A stretch of 64,000 nucleotides of DNA from Massilia litorea (GTDB taxonomy: Bacteria; Pseudomonadota; Gammaproteobacteria; Burkholderiales; Burkholderiaceae_D), in contig NZ_CP062941.1 in NCBI RefSeq assembly GCF_015101885.1, forward strand, positions 1,550,001-1,614,000, given 5' to 3'. The position numbers were made by a program, and so were the translations under genes. Shown piece by piece: positions 9,609 to 18,548 of the stretch; the stretch's first letter is position 1; every line of letters starts with the position of its first letter. The notes beneath the pieces are model-generated. The model was not told where the DNA came from. It ran no database searches and saw nothing but the letters and a program-made list of their open reading frames with translations.

Positions 9609-11018
9609 TCAATGCGGGTGGAAGGTCACGCGCGTCGGCACCGGCTTGAACCGGCCGGCGGCGCTCCACCACGGCATCAGGAGGAAGAAGCTGAAGTACA
9701 ACAGCGTGCAGACCTGGGAAATCATCGTATAGGCCGGCGTCGGCAACTGGGTGCCGAGGTAGCCGAGCGCCACGAAGGCCATGCCGAACAGGACATAGAG
9801 CCACATGTGCCAGTTCGGACGGTAGCGGATCGAACGCACCGGCGAGTGATCCAGCCACGGCAGCGCGCCGATGATCACCACCGAGGAACCGAACAGCACC
9901 ACGCCCCAGAACTTCGCTTCCAGCGTCAGCATGCCGACCAGCAGGATCAAGGCGATCACGGCGGTCGCGATCTTGGCCTTGTACGACAGGCGCGACTTGA
10001 TCCAGATGAACACGACGTACAGGACAATCGCCGCCATCAGCACGAAAATAAAATCGGCCGTGGTTGCGCGCAGCACCGAATAAAACGGCGTGAAATACCA
10101 GGTCGGCGCGATGTGCGGCGGCGTCTTCATCGAATCGGCCGGAATGAAGTTGTTGTACTCGAGGAAGTAACCACCCATTTCCGGGGCGAAGAAGACGACT
10201 GCCGAGAAAATCAGCAGGAACATCGACACGCCGAACAGGTCTTTCGTCGAATAATAGGGATGCGACGGAATCGCGTCCAGCGGGTGGCCGTCCGGACCGA
10301 TATGGTCTTTGACTTCGATGCCGTCCGGGTTGTTCGAGCCGACTTCGTGCAGCGCGATCAGGTGTGCCGCGACCAGGCCCAGCAGCACCAGCGGCAGGGC
10401 GATGACGTGGAAGGCGAAGAAGCGGTTCAGGGTGGCGTCGGAGACGACATAGTCGCCGCGGATCCAGAGCGACAGGTCGGGGCCGATGATGGGGATCGCG
10501 CCGAACAGGTTGACGATCACCTGTGCACCCCAGTACGACATCTGCCCCCATGGCAGCAGGTAGCCGAAGAAGGCTTCGGCCATCAGGCACAGGAAGATCG
10601 CGAAACCGAAGATCCAGATCAATTCGCGCGGCTTGCGGTAGGAACCGTAGAGCAGGCCACGGGTCATATGCAGGTAGACGACGATGAAGAAGGCCGAGGC
10701 GCCGGTCGAATGCATGTAGCGCACCAGCCAGCCCCAGGGCACTTCGCGCATGATGTATTCGACCGAACCGAAGGCGAGACTCGCGTCCGGTTTGTAATGC
10801 ATCGTCAGGAAGATGCCGGTGACGATCTGCAGCACCAGAATCAGCATCGCGAGCGAGCCGAACAGGTACCAGATATTGAAATTTTTCGGGGCGTAGTACT
10901 TGCCCCACTGGTCGTTCCAGAGTTTCGACAGCGGGAAGCGGTCGTCGACCCAGGCCAGGGCCTTGTGGCCGGCCGGCGCGTCGGCCGGCAGCTTGGTTTC
11001 CTTGAATGCGGCGCCCAT
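9609..11018 (-). CDS. petB: ubiquinol-cytochrome c reductase, cytochrome b
   Basis: The 469-residue integral membrane subunit carries two b haems and the quinol oxidation and quinone reduction sites. Conserved stretches include GWLVRYMHSTGASAFF and the Qo-region 'APTWYFTPFYSVLRA', where the usual PEWY is replaced by PTWY. It starts one base after the petA stop and is a full-length fused cytochrome b as in proteobacteria. Confidence 0.97.
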   Translation of the reverse strand: MGAAFKETKLPADAPAGHKALAWVDDRFPLSKLWNDQWGKYYAPKNFNIWYLFGSLAMLILVLQIVTGIFLTMHYKPDASLAFGSVEYIMREVPWGWLVRYMHSTGASAFFIVVYLHMTRGLLYGSYRKPRELIWIFGFAIFLCLMAEAFFGYLLPWGQMSYWGAQVIVNLFGAIPIIGPDLSLWIRGDYVVSDATLNRFFAFHVIALPLVLLGLVAAHLIALHEVGSNNPDGIEVKDHIGPDGHPLDAIPSHPYYSTKDLFGVSMFLLIFSAVVFFAPEMGGYFLEYNNFIPADSMKTPPHIAPTWYFTPFYSVLRATTADFIFVLMAAIVLYVVFIWIKSRLSYKAKIATAVIALILLVGMLTLEAKFWGVVLFGSSVVIIGALPWLDHSPVRSIRYRPNWHMWLYVLFGMAFVALGYLGTQLPTPAYTMISQVCTLLYFSFFLLMPWWSAAGRFKPVPTRVTFHPH

Positions 11019-11019
11019 G

Positions 11020-11634
11020 TTATGCCTCGCCTTTCTCGTCTTTGCCGATCACGATCTTGTTGTCGGACAGGTACATGTATGGCGGGATGTCCATGTTCGT
11101 CGGGGCCGGCTTGTTCTTGAATACGCGTGCCGACAGGTCGAAGGTCGAGCCGTGGCAGGGGCAGAGGAAGCCGCCATGCCAGTCGTCCGGCAGGTTCGGC
11201 TGCGGGCCGGGCGAGAAGCGCGAAGAGGGCGAGCAGCCCAGGTGCGAGCAAATGCCGACGGTGACCAGGACCTCTTTATGTTCGGGACGGGCGCGGAATT
11301 CGTTCTTCGCGTACTCCGGCATATCGAGCTGGAAGGTTTTTTCGGATTTGGGATCGGCGACGAGCGCGTCGTTCTGCTGCAGGCTGGCGAGCATTTCCGG
11401 CGTACGGCGCAAGATCCACACCGGCTTGCCGCGCCACTCGACGACCTTCATTTCCCCGGGCTTGACGTCCGAGATGTCCACTTCGACCGGAGCGCCGGCA
11501 GCCTTGGCCCGCTCGGACGGCTGGAATGTGCTGACCAGTGCACCTGCCGTAGCAACACCGACGACGCCACCCGCCGCACATGTCGCGACGAGCAAGCCGC
11601 GCCGGCCTGAATCGACCTGCTTTTCATTACTCAT
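11020..11634 (-). CDS. petA: ubiquinol-cytochrome c reductase, Rieske iron-sulfur subunit
   Basis: A 204-residue Rieske protein. A Tat-like N-terminus (GRRGLL) and one membrane segment (about 15-37) are followed by the [2Fe-2S] domain with cluster motifs CSHLGC at 129-134 and CPCHGS at 158-163. It accepts electrons from quinol and passes them to cytochrome c1. First gene of the petABC operon. Confidence 0.97.
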   Translation of the reverse strand: MSNEKQVDSGRRGLLVATCAAGGVVGVATAGALVSTFQPSERAKAAGAPVEVDISDVKPGEMKVVEWRGKPVWILRRTPEMLASLQQNDALVADPKSEKTFQLDMPEYAKNEFRARPEHKEVLVTVGICSHLGCSPSSRFSPGPQPNLPDDWHGGFLCPCHGSTFDLSARVFKNKPAPTNMDIPPYMYLSDNKIVIGKDEKGEA

Positions 11635-11697
11635 ACCAACCCCACTCCGTGAAATTACGAATCTTGAGAATCAATTAAGAGCTTGCAGCAACACAAA

Positions 11698-11703
11698 ATT
11701 ATA
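11698..11703 (-). promoter_or_regulatory. -10 element for petABC
   Basis: A perfect TATAAT on the minus strand about 65 bp before petA, in the AT-rich 273-bp divergent region shared with mscL. The -35 region is not recognisable. On the other strand a TATGAT at 11863-11868 could be the mscL -10. Confidence 0.4.
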
Positions 11704-11907
11704 TGTGAATGGCAATCTTTATTGGAGAAAAAATATTGCGTGTGCAAGGCTGACGAAATGTCTGTCCCTTTTCTGGCGTCAACGCAGGGTTGCCGGCCGG
11801 GCTGGCCCAGCGTTAACCGGCAGCAAAATATCCACCGCGCGTACGCGCACGGGGGCTTGCGGTATGATTGATCTTGGGATTTCCATAACAAGCTTGGGAG
11901 AGCAGCG

Positions 11908-12342
11908 ATGTCGATGATGAGTGAGTTCAGGCAATTCGCAATGCGTGGCAATGTCGTCGACCTGGCGGTCGGTGTGATCATCGGCGGCGCCTTTGGGCGC
12001 ATCGTCGACTCCCTGGTGCAGGACGTCATCATGCCGCCCATCGGCAAAATCTTCGGCGGCCTTGATTTCGCAAATTACTATATACCCCTGAACAACCAGG
12101 CAACAGGCCTGGCGCTGGCGGAAGCGAAAAAAGCCGGTGCGGTGATCGCCTACGGTAACTTCCTGACGATCCTGCTGAATTTTATTATTCTCGCCTTCAT
12201 CATTTTCCAGATGGTGCGCCTGATGAACCGCATGCGCGAGCGGCTCGTGCCGATCGAGGCAGCTGCCGCGCCGGCAACGCCGGAAGACGTCCTGCTGCTG
12301 CGCGAAATCCGCGATTCCCTGCGCCGCCCACCCCTACCGTAA
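11908..12342 (+). CDS. mscL: large-conductance mechanosensitive channel MscL
   Basis: A 144-residue inner-membrane channel that opens under hypo-osmotic tension. It has the amphipathic N-terminus ([30 protein letters not shown]), TM1 at about 17-42, TM2 at about 80-105, and the charged C-terminal helix. GGGAGAG precedes ATG at 11908; an in-frame ATGATG lies just inside. The htrA-type gene follows after 3 bp. Confidence 0.96.
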   Translation: MSMMSEFRQFAMRGNVVDLAVGVIIGGAFGRIVDSLVQDVIMPPIGKIFGGLDFANYYIPLNNQATGLALAEAKKAGAVIAYGNFLTILLNFIILAFIIFQMVRLMNRMRERLVPIEAAAAPATPEDVLLLREIRDSLRRPPLP

Positions 12343-12345
12343 ACC

Positions 12346-13533
12346 GTGAAAGACGACATCGTCACCATCCGCCCGGTCTCGGCCTGGCGCCGGCTGTGGC
12401 TGCTGTTTGCCCAGGTGGTGACGGTCGCACTCGCCCTGTATTTCGTGGTGGCGGCCCTGCGCCCCGACTGGCTCGGACGCATGCCGGTGCAGGTGCCGGT
12501 CGGCGCTGGCGCGCGCGATGTGCCTGTGCTGCAGGCGCAGTCCGGCCCGCCCACCGCCAGCTACCGCGACGCGGCCGGGCGCGCGATGCCGGCGGTGGTC
12601 AACATCCTCACCAGCAAAGCCTCGCGCGAAGCGCATCCGATCCTGAAAGACCCATTCTTCCGGCGCTTTTTTGGGGACCGCATGCCGCCCGAGGAGCAGA
12701 TGTCGAGCCTGGGTTCGGGCGTGATCGTCAGCGCAGAAGGCTATATTTTGACCAACTTCCACGTGGTGGAAGGCGCCGACCAGATCGAAGTGGGCCTGGC
12801 CGATGGCCGTAAAGCGGCCGCGCGCATCGTCGGCACCGATCCGGAGACGGACCTGGCCGTGATCCGTATCGGCGAGCGCAACCTGCCGGTGATGGTGCTC
12901 GGCCAGCCGGACGAGGCGCGGGTGGGCGATGTGGTGCTGGCGATCGGCAATCCGTTCGGCGTCGGCCAGACCGTCACCATGGGCATCATCTCGGCCGTGG
13001 GACGCAACAACCTGCACATCAACCACTTCGAGAATTTTATTCAGACCGATGCCGCGATCAATTTTGGGAATTCAGGAGGCGCCCTGGTCGACATCCACGG
13101 CAACCTGCTCGGCATCAATTCGGCGATCTATTCGCAGACCGGCGGCTCGATCGGCATCGGCTTTGCCATTCCCGTCTCGACGGCGCGCACGGTGCTCGAA
13201 TCGATCATCAAGCACGGGCAGGTGGTGCGCGGCTGGATCGGCATCGAATCGCAGGACATCACCCCGGAACTGGCCGACAGTTTCGGCCTCGGGCGCAGCA
13301 GCGGCGCCATCATCGCCGGCGTCGTGCGCAACGGCCCGGCCGACCGCGCCGGCGTGCGCCCGGGCGACATCCTGCTCGCCGTCGAAGGAAAAATCGTCAA
13401 GAATACCGGCGACATGCTCAATCTCATTGCCCAACTCGCGCCCGGCGCCAAGGCAAGCTTGAAACTCATGCGCGAGAACCGCGAGTCGACCGTCAACGTG
13501 ACCGTCGGCAAGCGCCCGCGCCCTTCACCGTAA
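12346..13533 (+). CDS. HtrA/DegS-type periplasmic serine protease
   Basis: A 395-residue trypsin-like protease with one membrane anchor (about 15-37) and a single PDZ domain (about 295-385). The catalytic triad is His139 (TNFHVVE), Asp169 (DLAVIRI) and Ser243 (GNSGGAL). An anchor plus one PDZ domain resembles DegS, the protease that starts the sigma-E cascade, more than the soluble two-PDZ DegP. The GTG start lies 3 bp after mscL, so the two are probably co-transcribed. Confidence 0.93.
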   Translation: MKDDIVTIRPVSAWRRLWLLFAQVVTVALALYFVVAALRPDWLGRMPVQVPVGAGARDVPVLQAQSGPPTASYRDAAGRAMPAVVNILTSKASREAHPILKDPFFRRFFGDRMPPEEQMSSLGSGVIVSAEGYILTNFHVVEGADQIEVGLADGRKAAARIVGTDPETDLAVIRIGERNLPVMVLGQPDEARVGDVVLAIGNPFGVGQTVTMGIISAVGRNNLHINHFENFIQTDAAINFGNSGGALVDIHGNLLGINSAIYSQTGGSIGIGFAIPVSTARTVLESIIKHGQVVRGWIGIESQDITPELADSFGLGRSSGAIIAGVVRNGPADRAGVRPGDILLAVEGKIVKNTGDMLNLIAQLAPGAKASLKLMRENRESTVNVTVGKRPRPSP

Positions 13534-13553
13534 CCCCATTCTCTGGACCATCC

Positions 13554-14246
13554 ATGCACCTGCGTGACTTGACGCAATTTCTTAGCGAGCTAAGCGAAAA
13601 CAACACCCGTCCCTGGTTCATCATGAACAAACCGCGCTACGACATCCTGCGCGAAGAGTTTTTGGCCGTCGTTACCGAACTGATCCGCGAGCTCACGACA
13701 TTCGACCGCCAGATCGCCGGCGTCGATCCGAAGAAGGCGATGTTCCGCATCAACCGCGACATCCGCTTTTCGAACGACAAGACCCCCTATAAAACCCGGT
13801 TTTCGGCAGGCATCACGCCGAACAACAAACGGCGTCCGAGCGAAGGCGGCGGGTCGACCTATTATTTTCAAATTGACGGCAACGGCACCCTGGGTCTCGG
13901 CGCCGGCGAATACCTGCCGCCCGCGGCGCGTCTGAAAGCGATCCGCGAACACGTGGTCAACGATGCGCCAGGTTTCGCGAAAATGTTAAAGAATAAACAC
14001 CTGCGCGCGACCTATGGCGACCTGCTCGACGAAGACAAACTGCAGCGTCCGCCAAAAGGGTTCGATCCGGCGCACCCGCATATCGAACACATCAAGCTGA
14101 AAAGCTTTTTCGTGTGGACGGAACTGCCGCTCAAGGTGAACGATCCGGACGAGCTGGTGCCGCGGCTGGCGCGCGGATTCGAGGATGCCTTTGCGCTGGT
14201 CACCTGGCTGCGCGGGGTGCCGCACACAAACGAAGAGAACGAATAA
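13554..14246 (+). CDS. DUF2461 family protein
   Basis: A 230-residue protein of the DUF2461/TIGR02453 family, recognised from 'FLSELSENNTRPWF' near the N-terminus and the central 'RINRDIRFSNDKTPYKT' signature. The biochemical role is unknown. No signal peptide or membrane segment. It lies 20 bp after the protease gene and 9 bp before the cupin gene. Confidence 0.88.
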   Translation: MHLRDLTQFLSELSENNTRPWFIMNKPRYDILREEFLAVVTELIRELTTFDRQIAGVDPKKAMFRINRDIRFSNDKTPYKTRFSAGITPNNKRRPSEGGGSTYYFQIDGNGTLGLGAGEYLPPAARLKAIREHVVNDAPGFAKMLKNKHLRATYGDLLDEDKLQRPPKGFDPAHPHIEHIKLKSFFVWTELPLKVNDPDELVPRLARGFEDAFALVTWLRGVPHTNEENE

Positions 14247-14255
14247 GGAGGCGAC

Positions 14256-14636
14256 ATGGCCTTGCAACACGCAGCATCGGGCGAACGGATCGCCTTGCAA
14301 CGCGGCGAAGACGACATCGCCAATTTCACGTCGATCGCGCTGGCGAAGACCGAACACATGGAACTGATCCGGCTGATCGTCCCGAAGGACAAACCGATGC
14401 CGGAACACCGGGTCGAGGGAGAAGTCACCCTGTTGTGCCTGGAGGGAGAAGTCGTGGTCGATGCGCACGGCAACAGCGTGGTGCTGCGCCCGAACGAAAT
14501 GCTGTACCTGATTGGTGGCGAACCGCATGGCATCCGTGCCAACGAGGATGCCGTGGTCCTGATGACGATTCTGTTGGGGCCGGTGCGCACGGGCGGGCCG
14601 ACGCATACCGGCGCCGGCGCAGGTCAGGACAAATAA
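14256..14636 (+). CDS. cupin-domain protein
   Basis: A 126-residue single-domain cupin (RmlC-like barrel) with the two cupin motifs around EHRVEGEVTLLCLEGEV and 'LIGGEPHGIRANEDA'. Only some metal ligands are kept (His in EHR, Glu, and His in PHG), so metal binding is uncertain. AAGGAGG precedes the ATG. The substrate cannot be told from sequence. Confidence 0.85.
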   Translation: MALQHAASGERIALQRGEDDIANFTSIALAKTEHMELIRLIVPKDKPMPEHRVEGEVTLLCLEGEVVVDAHGNSVVLRPNEMLYLIGGEPHGIRANEDAVVLMTILLGPVRTGGPTHTGAGAGQDK

Positions 14637-14655
14637 GCACGCAGTGCGTATTGTT

Positions 14656-14682
14656 CCGGGCAGGCTCGCGCAGCCTGCCCGG
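14656..14682. terminator. bidirectional terminator between cupin gene and gpsA
   Basis: An 11-bp perfect inverted repeat (CCGGGCAGGCT / AGCCTGCCCGG, 5-base loop) fills the 51-bp gap between two convergent genes. Confidence 0.7.
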
Positions 14683-14687
14683 CGCAA

Positions 14688-15695
14688 TCAAATCAATTCA
14701 TTCCTCGGATCGCGCGCCAGCAACTGCTTCGCCATCTCCGCCGCGTCGTAGCCGTCGAACAGGACTGCCGCCACCGCATTCGTGATCGGCATGTCGACCC
14801 CGAGTTTGGCCGCCAGATCGCGCACCGCTTTCGAACAGGGCACGCCTTCGGCCACGTGACCGAGTTCGGCCACGATCGTCGCCAAAGGTTTGCCCTGCGC
14901 CAGCGCCAGGCCGACACGGCGGTTGCGCGACAGGTCCCCGGTGCAGGTCAGGATCAAATCTCCCATCCCCGTCAGCCCCATGAAGGTGCCGGGTTGGCCG
15001 CCCAGGGCCATGCCGAGGCGGGTGATCTCGGCCAGTCCACGCGTGATCAAGGCCGCGCGCGCATTCAGGCCGAGCCCGAGGCCGTCGGCGGTGCCGGTCG
15101 CGATCGCCAACACATTTTTGACGGCACCGCCCACTTCCACGCCAATGACGTCATCGCAGGCGTACACGCGCAGGTTGCCGCCGTGGACCGTGGCGACTAC
15201 GCTGTCGCGCAATTGTTTCGAGGTCGAGGCCACCGCCAGCGCACAGGGCAGGCCACGCGCCACTTCCTGCGCGAACGACGGCCCCGACAAGGCCGCACCC
15301 GGTACCGACTCGCCCAGCACCTCGCGCACCACCTGGTGCGGCAATAAACCGGTGCCGTATTCAAAACCTTTGCAGAGCCAGACGACGTTCGGGATCTTTC
15401 TCCCTTTGAGCTGCTCGAGCAGCGGACGCAAGCCGGCGACCGGGCAGGCCGCGATCAGGAGCGCGTCCGGCCCGGCGTCGAGCACGTGAGACAAGGCTTG
15501 CTCGAAATCGGCGGTGACGCGCAGGCTGTCGGGCAGCGGCTGACCCGGCAAATAGGTCGTGTTCTCGCGCGCGGCGGCGGTTGCGGCCATCTGTTCGGCG
15601 TTGCGGCCCCAGAGCAGCACGTCGTGGCGTGCAGCGACGGCGATGGCGACGGCGGTGCCCCAGGCGCCCGCGCCGAGAACGGTGATCTTGTTCAT
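14688..15695 (-). CDS. gpsA: glycerol-3-phosphate dehydrogenase [NAD(P)+]
   Basis: GpsA reduces dihydroxyacetone phosphate to sn-glycerol 3-phosphate for phospholipid synthesis. The 335-residue product starts [17 protein letters not shown], placing the Rossmann GxGxxG at 8-13. [11 protein letters not shown] and '[18 protein letters not shown]' are the catalytic-domain motifs. An alternative ATG lies 18 bp upstream; neither has a strong Shine-Dalgarno. Confidence 0.96.
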   Translation of the reverse strand: MNKITVLGAGAWGTAVAIAVAARHDVLLWGRNAEQMAATAAARENTTYLPGQPLPDSLRVTADFEQALSHVLDAGPDALLIAACPVAGLRPLLEQLKGRKIPNVVWLCKGFEYGTGLLPHQVVREVLGESVPGAALSGPSFAQEVARGLPCALAVASTSKQLRDSVVATVHGGNLRVYACDDVIGVEVGGAVKNVLAIATGTADGLGLGLNARAALITRGLAEITRLGMALGGQPGTFMGLTGMGDLILTCTGDLSRNRRVGLALAQGKPLATIVAELGHVAEGVPCSKAVRDLAAKLGVDMPITNAVAAVLFDGYDAAEMAKQLLARDPRNELI

Positions 15696-15721
15696 TTTCT
15701 TGGTTTCTTGCATGGTTGAAT

Positions 15722-16165
15722 TCAGGTGCCCCAGATCTCAAACGCGCGCACGAAGCCGGCGATGCCGTCCTGGTGGCGCACGCGGACCCAGTCGTTCGCT
15801 TGCGGGTCGACTAGCTCGAGCAGGACGCCCTTGTCGGCCGTCATCAGGACGGCGGCGTTGTCGTCGGGCGCGGCGCGTACTTTGGCAAACGGCACCTTCA
15901 CGACGACGTTGCGGCGCGCGGACAGTCCCCTCGATTCGGTCCAGGCGAATTCGCCATCGACGTCGCGCACCTTGACCCAGTCGCCGTAGCGCGCAACGAT
16001 CTCGACCGGCATGCCTTGCGGCGCGACGTAGCGCTTGCCGCTTTTCGCAGAGGGCGCGTCATACAGCACGACGGAGGCGGCGCCGACCGAGCGGAAATCG
16101 GCGGCGCAGGCCTGCGCGCATGCCAGCATCAGCAGCACGGTGGAGAAGGATCGGGAAATGGTCAT
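15722..16165 (-). CDS. secreted protein with two bacterial SH3 domains
   Basis: A 147-residue protein with a signal peptide (residues 1-20, ending ACAA) and two SH3_3-type repeats, with '[18 protein letters not shown]' and '[23 protein letters not shown]' opening each. Such domains often bind cell-wall peptides. ATG at 16165 was chosen because it starts the signal peptide; the open frame upstream is low-quality. It sits between secB and gpsA on the same strand. Confidence 0.85.
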   Translation of the reverse strand: MTISRSFSTVLLMLACAQACAADFRSVGAASVVLYDAPSAKSGKRYVAPQGMPVEIVARYGDWVKVRDVDGEFAWTESRGLSARRNVVVKVPFAKVRAAPDDNAAVLMTADKGVLLELVDPQANDWVRVRHQDGIAGFVRAFEIWGT

Positions 16166-16317
16166 GGCAGGGCCCGGGTTCGGTAAAACCAGACGCCAAT
16201 ATGGCAGGAAGGGCATCCACCCCGCGCTTTTCATGGATATAAAAGGCGCGGCAGGGATGCCCGTCACGGTATGCCGACCCATCCAGCGCATGCCGAACGG
16301 GGCAGGCAAAGTACAAC

Positions 16318-16779
16318 TTAGTTTGCCGGTGCGGCTGCAGCGGCTTCAGCCATCGCCTGGCGGCGCTGCTGGTAGAACACTTCGAAGTTGATCTCGGCCA
16401 GGTGCACTGGCGGGAAGCCGGCACGGGTGATCACGTCGGCGATGTTCGCGCGCAGGTACGGGTACACGATGTTCGGGCAGCCGATGCCCAGCAGCGGATC
16501 CATCTGGTCGGCAGGGATGTTGCGTGCCTCGAAGATGCCGCCTTGCTTGCCTTCGACCAGGAAAGCGACCTTGTCCTTGACCTTGGCGGTCACGGTGATG
16601 GTCACGGTCGACTCGTAGATGCCTTCGGCGATCGCTTCAGCGCCAACGTCCAGCGAGACCTCGATGGTCGGGGCTTCCTGCTCGAGGAAGATTGCCGGGG
16701 AGTTCGGTTGTTCCAGCGACATGTCTTTCAGATAGACGCGTTGGATTTGGAAGACTGGTTGCAGGTTTTCGTCAGACAT
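16318..16779 (-). CDS. secB: protein-export chaperone SecB
   Basis: SecB holds preproteins unfolded and delivers them to SecA. The 153-residue product has the typical '[19 protein letters not shown]' and '[33 protein letters not shown]' regions. The grxC gene upstream is its common partner in proteobacteria. Confidence 0.97.
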   Translation of the reverse strand: MSDENLQPVFQIQRVYLKDMSLEQPNSPAIFLEQEAPTIEVSLDVGAEAIAEGIYESTVTITVTAKVKDKVAFLVEGKQGGIFEARNIPADQMDPLLGIGCPNIVYPYLRANIADVITRAGFPPVHLAEINFEVFYQQRRQAMAEAAAAAPAN

Positions 16780-16888
16780 GGAACGCTTTCGTTGTGAAGT
16801 AAAAGGGACGGCAAAGCGCCGCCCCCGATGGGCTTGGAGTCAAACGCAACGGCAATTGTATCAAAATCAATTTGGATAAAATACTCCC

Positions 16889-16943
16889 GCGGGGCGCCTT
16901 TTTCGCCCCGCCCCGATTTGTAGCCTGGGCACCTGTGCCCAGG
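16889..16943. repeat. pair of hairpins between grxC and secB
   Basis: Two inverted repeats lie side by side: GCGGGGCG / CGCCCCGC (16889-16911) and CCTGGGCA / TGCCCAGG (16924-16943). Neither has a T run in the minus direction, so they may be RNA-stability or pausing structures in the 200-bp intercistronic gap. Confidence 0.5.
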
Positions 16944-16980
16944 GTGCGGCGCCCGATCAACCCGCACCCACGGCCTTACC

Positions 16981-17244
16981 TTACTCCCCCTTGAGCAGCG
17001 GATCGAGACGCCCGGCCTGATCCAGCGCATACAAATCGTCGAAGCCGCCGACGTGGGTCTCGCCCACGTAGATCTGCGGCACCGTGCGGCGGCCGGTCTT
17101 TTGCATCATGATCTGGCGCTGTTCCGGGTCGAGGTCGACACGGATGCGCTCGATTTCGGTCACGCCCTTGGCTTCGAGCAGGCGCTCGGCGCGGACGCAG
17201 TAGGGGCAGCTGGCGGTGTGATAGAGGACAACGTGGGCACTCAT
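16981..17244 (-). CDS. grxC: glutaredoxin 3
   Basis: An 87-residue glutaredoxin with the dithiol active site CPYC at 13-16 and the 'RRTVPQIYVGETHVGGFDDL' glutathione-binding region. It reduces disulfides using glutathione. The ATG at 17244 is preceded by AGGAAGGA. An open frame continuing upstream over the rhodanese gene is a shadow. Confidence 0.96.
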   Translation of the reverse strand: MSAHVVLYHTASCPYCVRAERLLEAKGVTEIERIRVDLDPEQRQIMMQKTGRRTVPQIYVGETHVGGFDDLYALDQAGRLDPLLKGE

Positions 17245-17267
17245 GATGATTTCCTTCCTGTCTTGAT

Positions 17268-17669
17268 TTACTTGGTGGTCGGCAGGCCGGCTGCCGTCCA
17301 GGCCGTCATGCCGCCTTCCAGGCTGAGCGCGTCTTCGAAGCCGGCCGCCTTCAACTGGCGGACCGCCTTGTCCGAACGGGCGCCGGTCTGGCAGACGACG
17401 ACCAGGGTGCGGCTTTTCGACTTTTCCAGCTCGCCGATGCGATTGCCCAAGTCTGCCAGCGGAATGTTTTTCGCGTCGCGCACGTGGCCCGCCGCAAATT
17501 CGTCGGCGCCGCGCACGTCCAGAATCGTGGTCTTGCCGCGGTTGATCAGCTGGGTAACCTGCAGCGCGGTCGCGCGGCGGCCCTTCGGCGCCAGGGCTGG
17601 CCACAGCAGCGCGCCACCGGAAACGACGGCAATAGCGACGATGAAGATATTATCGAGGATGAATTTCAC
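17268..17669 (-). CDS. membrane-anchored rhodanese-like protein
   Basis: A 133-residue protein with an N-terminal membrane segment (about 3-22) and a rhodanese domain with the active-site loop CQTGARS. Rhodaneses transfer sulfane sulfur, but the substrate here is unknown. I chose the GTG start at 17669 because GGAAG lies just upstream. The longer ATG versions would begin inside or ahead of a TATAAT at 17701-17706. First gene of the rhodanese-grxC-secB cluster. Confidence 0.9.
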   Translation of the reverse strand: MKFILDNIFIVAIAVVSGGALLWPALAPKGRRATALQVTQLINRGKTTILDVRGADEFAAGHVRDAKNIPLADLGNRIGELEKSKSRTLVVVCQTGARSDKAVRQLKAAGFEDALSLEGGMTAWTAAGLPTTK

Positions 17670-17700
17670 AAGGCTTCCAATGGTTGAACGCAATCCGGCC

Positions 17701-17706
17701 ATTATA
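17701..17706 (-). promoter_or_regulatory. -10 element for the rhodanese-grxC-secB cluster
   Basis: A perfect TATAAT on the minus strand 32 bp before the GTG start. The matching -35 is weak (AT-rich). It helps to exclude upstream start codons for the rhodanese gene. Confidence 0.45.
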
Positions 17707-17798
17707 AAATAGAAGCCGGACAGGAATATTTTTAGGGGCTCGATCAGCCGCAGCGGGCGCCTTTGCACGTTTTTTCAATAGATAGCAAAGAAGATCTT

Positions 17799-18545
17799 AT
17801 GTACAAAATCGTATTCATGCGCCATGGCGAATCCACCTGGAACCTGGCCAACCGCTTTACCGGCTGGGTCGACGTCGACCTGACCGACAAGGGCATCAAC
17901 GAAGCGAAGGCCGCCGGCCGCGTGCTGCGCGAAGCCGGTTTTCATTTCGACCTGGCCTACACCTCGGTCCTGAAACGCGCGATCCGCACGCTGTGGCTGG
18001 CGCTCGACGAGATGGATCAAATGTACCTGCCGATCAAGAACGACTGGCGCCTGAACGAGCGCCACTATGGCGCCCTGCAGGGCCTGGACAAGGCGGAAAC
18101 GGCTGCCAAATACGGCGACGCGCAGGTGCTGGTCTGGCGCCGCAGCTACGACACGCCGCCGCCCGCCCTCGAGGAAGGCGACGACCGCGCATCGTTCAAC
18201 GACCCGCGCTACGCCGGCCTGCCGAAGGAGCAGATTCCCCTCACCGAATGTTTAAAAGACACCGTAGCGCGCGTGATGCCGGCCTGGGACGAAGAGATTG
18301 CCCCGGCCATCCGCGCCGGCAAGCAGATCCTGATTTCGGCCCACGGCAACAGCCTGCGCGCCCTGATCAAGATGCTGGACGGGATCAGCGATGCCGACAT
18401 CGTCGGCCTCAACATCCCGAACGGCCAGCCGCTGGTATATGAACTGGACGAAAACCTGAAGCCGATCCGCCATTACTACCTGGGCGACCAGGAAGCGATC
18501 GCCGCGGCGACCGCAGCGGTGGCGAACCAAGGGAAGGCGAAGTAA
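17799..18545 (+). CDS. gpmA: 2,3-bisphosphoglycerate-dependent phosphoglycerate mutase
   Basis: The glycolytic enzyme that interconverts 3- and 2-phosphoglycerate. The 248-residue product has the phosphohistidine motif RHGEST with His9, and the second catalytic His in '[12 protein letters not shown]'. ATG at 17799 gives the standard N-terminus [10 protein letters not shown]; an upstream ATG at 17763 would add an unconserved tail. Confidence 0.97.
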   Translation: MYKIVFMRHGESTWNLANRFTGWVDVDLTDKGINEAKAAGRVLREAGFHFDLAYTSVLKRAIRTLWLALDEMDQMYLPIKNDWRLNERHYGALQGLDKAETAAKYGDAQVLVWRRSYDTPPPALEEGDDRASFNDPRYAGLPKEQIPLTECLKDTVARVMPAWDEEIAPAIRAGKQILISAHGNSLRALIKMLDGISDADIVGLNIPNGQPLVYELDENLKPIRHYYLGDQEAIAAATAAVANQGKAK

Positions 18546-18548
18546 GTC

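Noticed and set aside
8925..11120. Long plus-strand open frame (731 codons) opposite petB/petC
   Set aside because: Antisense to well-supported cytochrome bc1 genes; the translated sequence is rich in His, Arg and Gln with no domain, as expected for a high-GC shadow frame.
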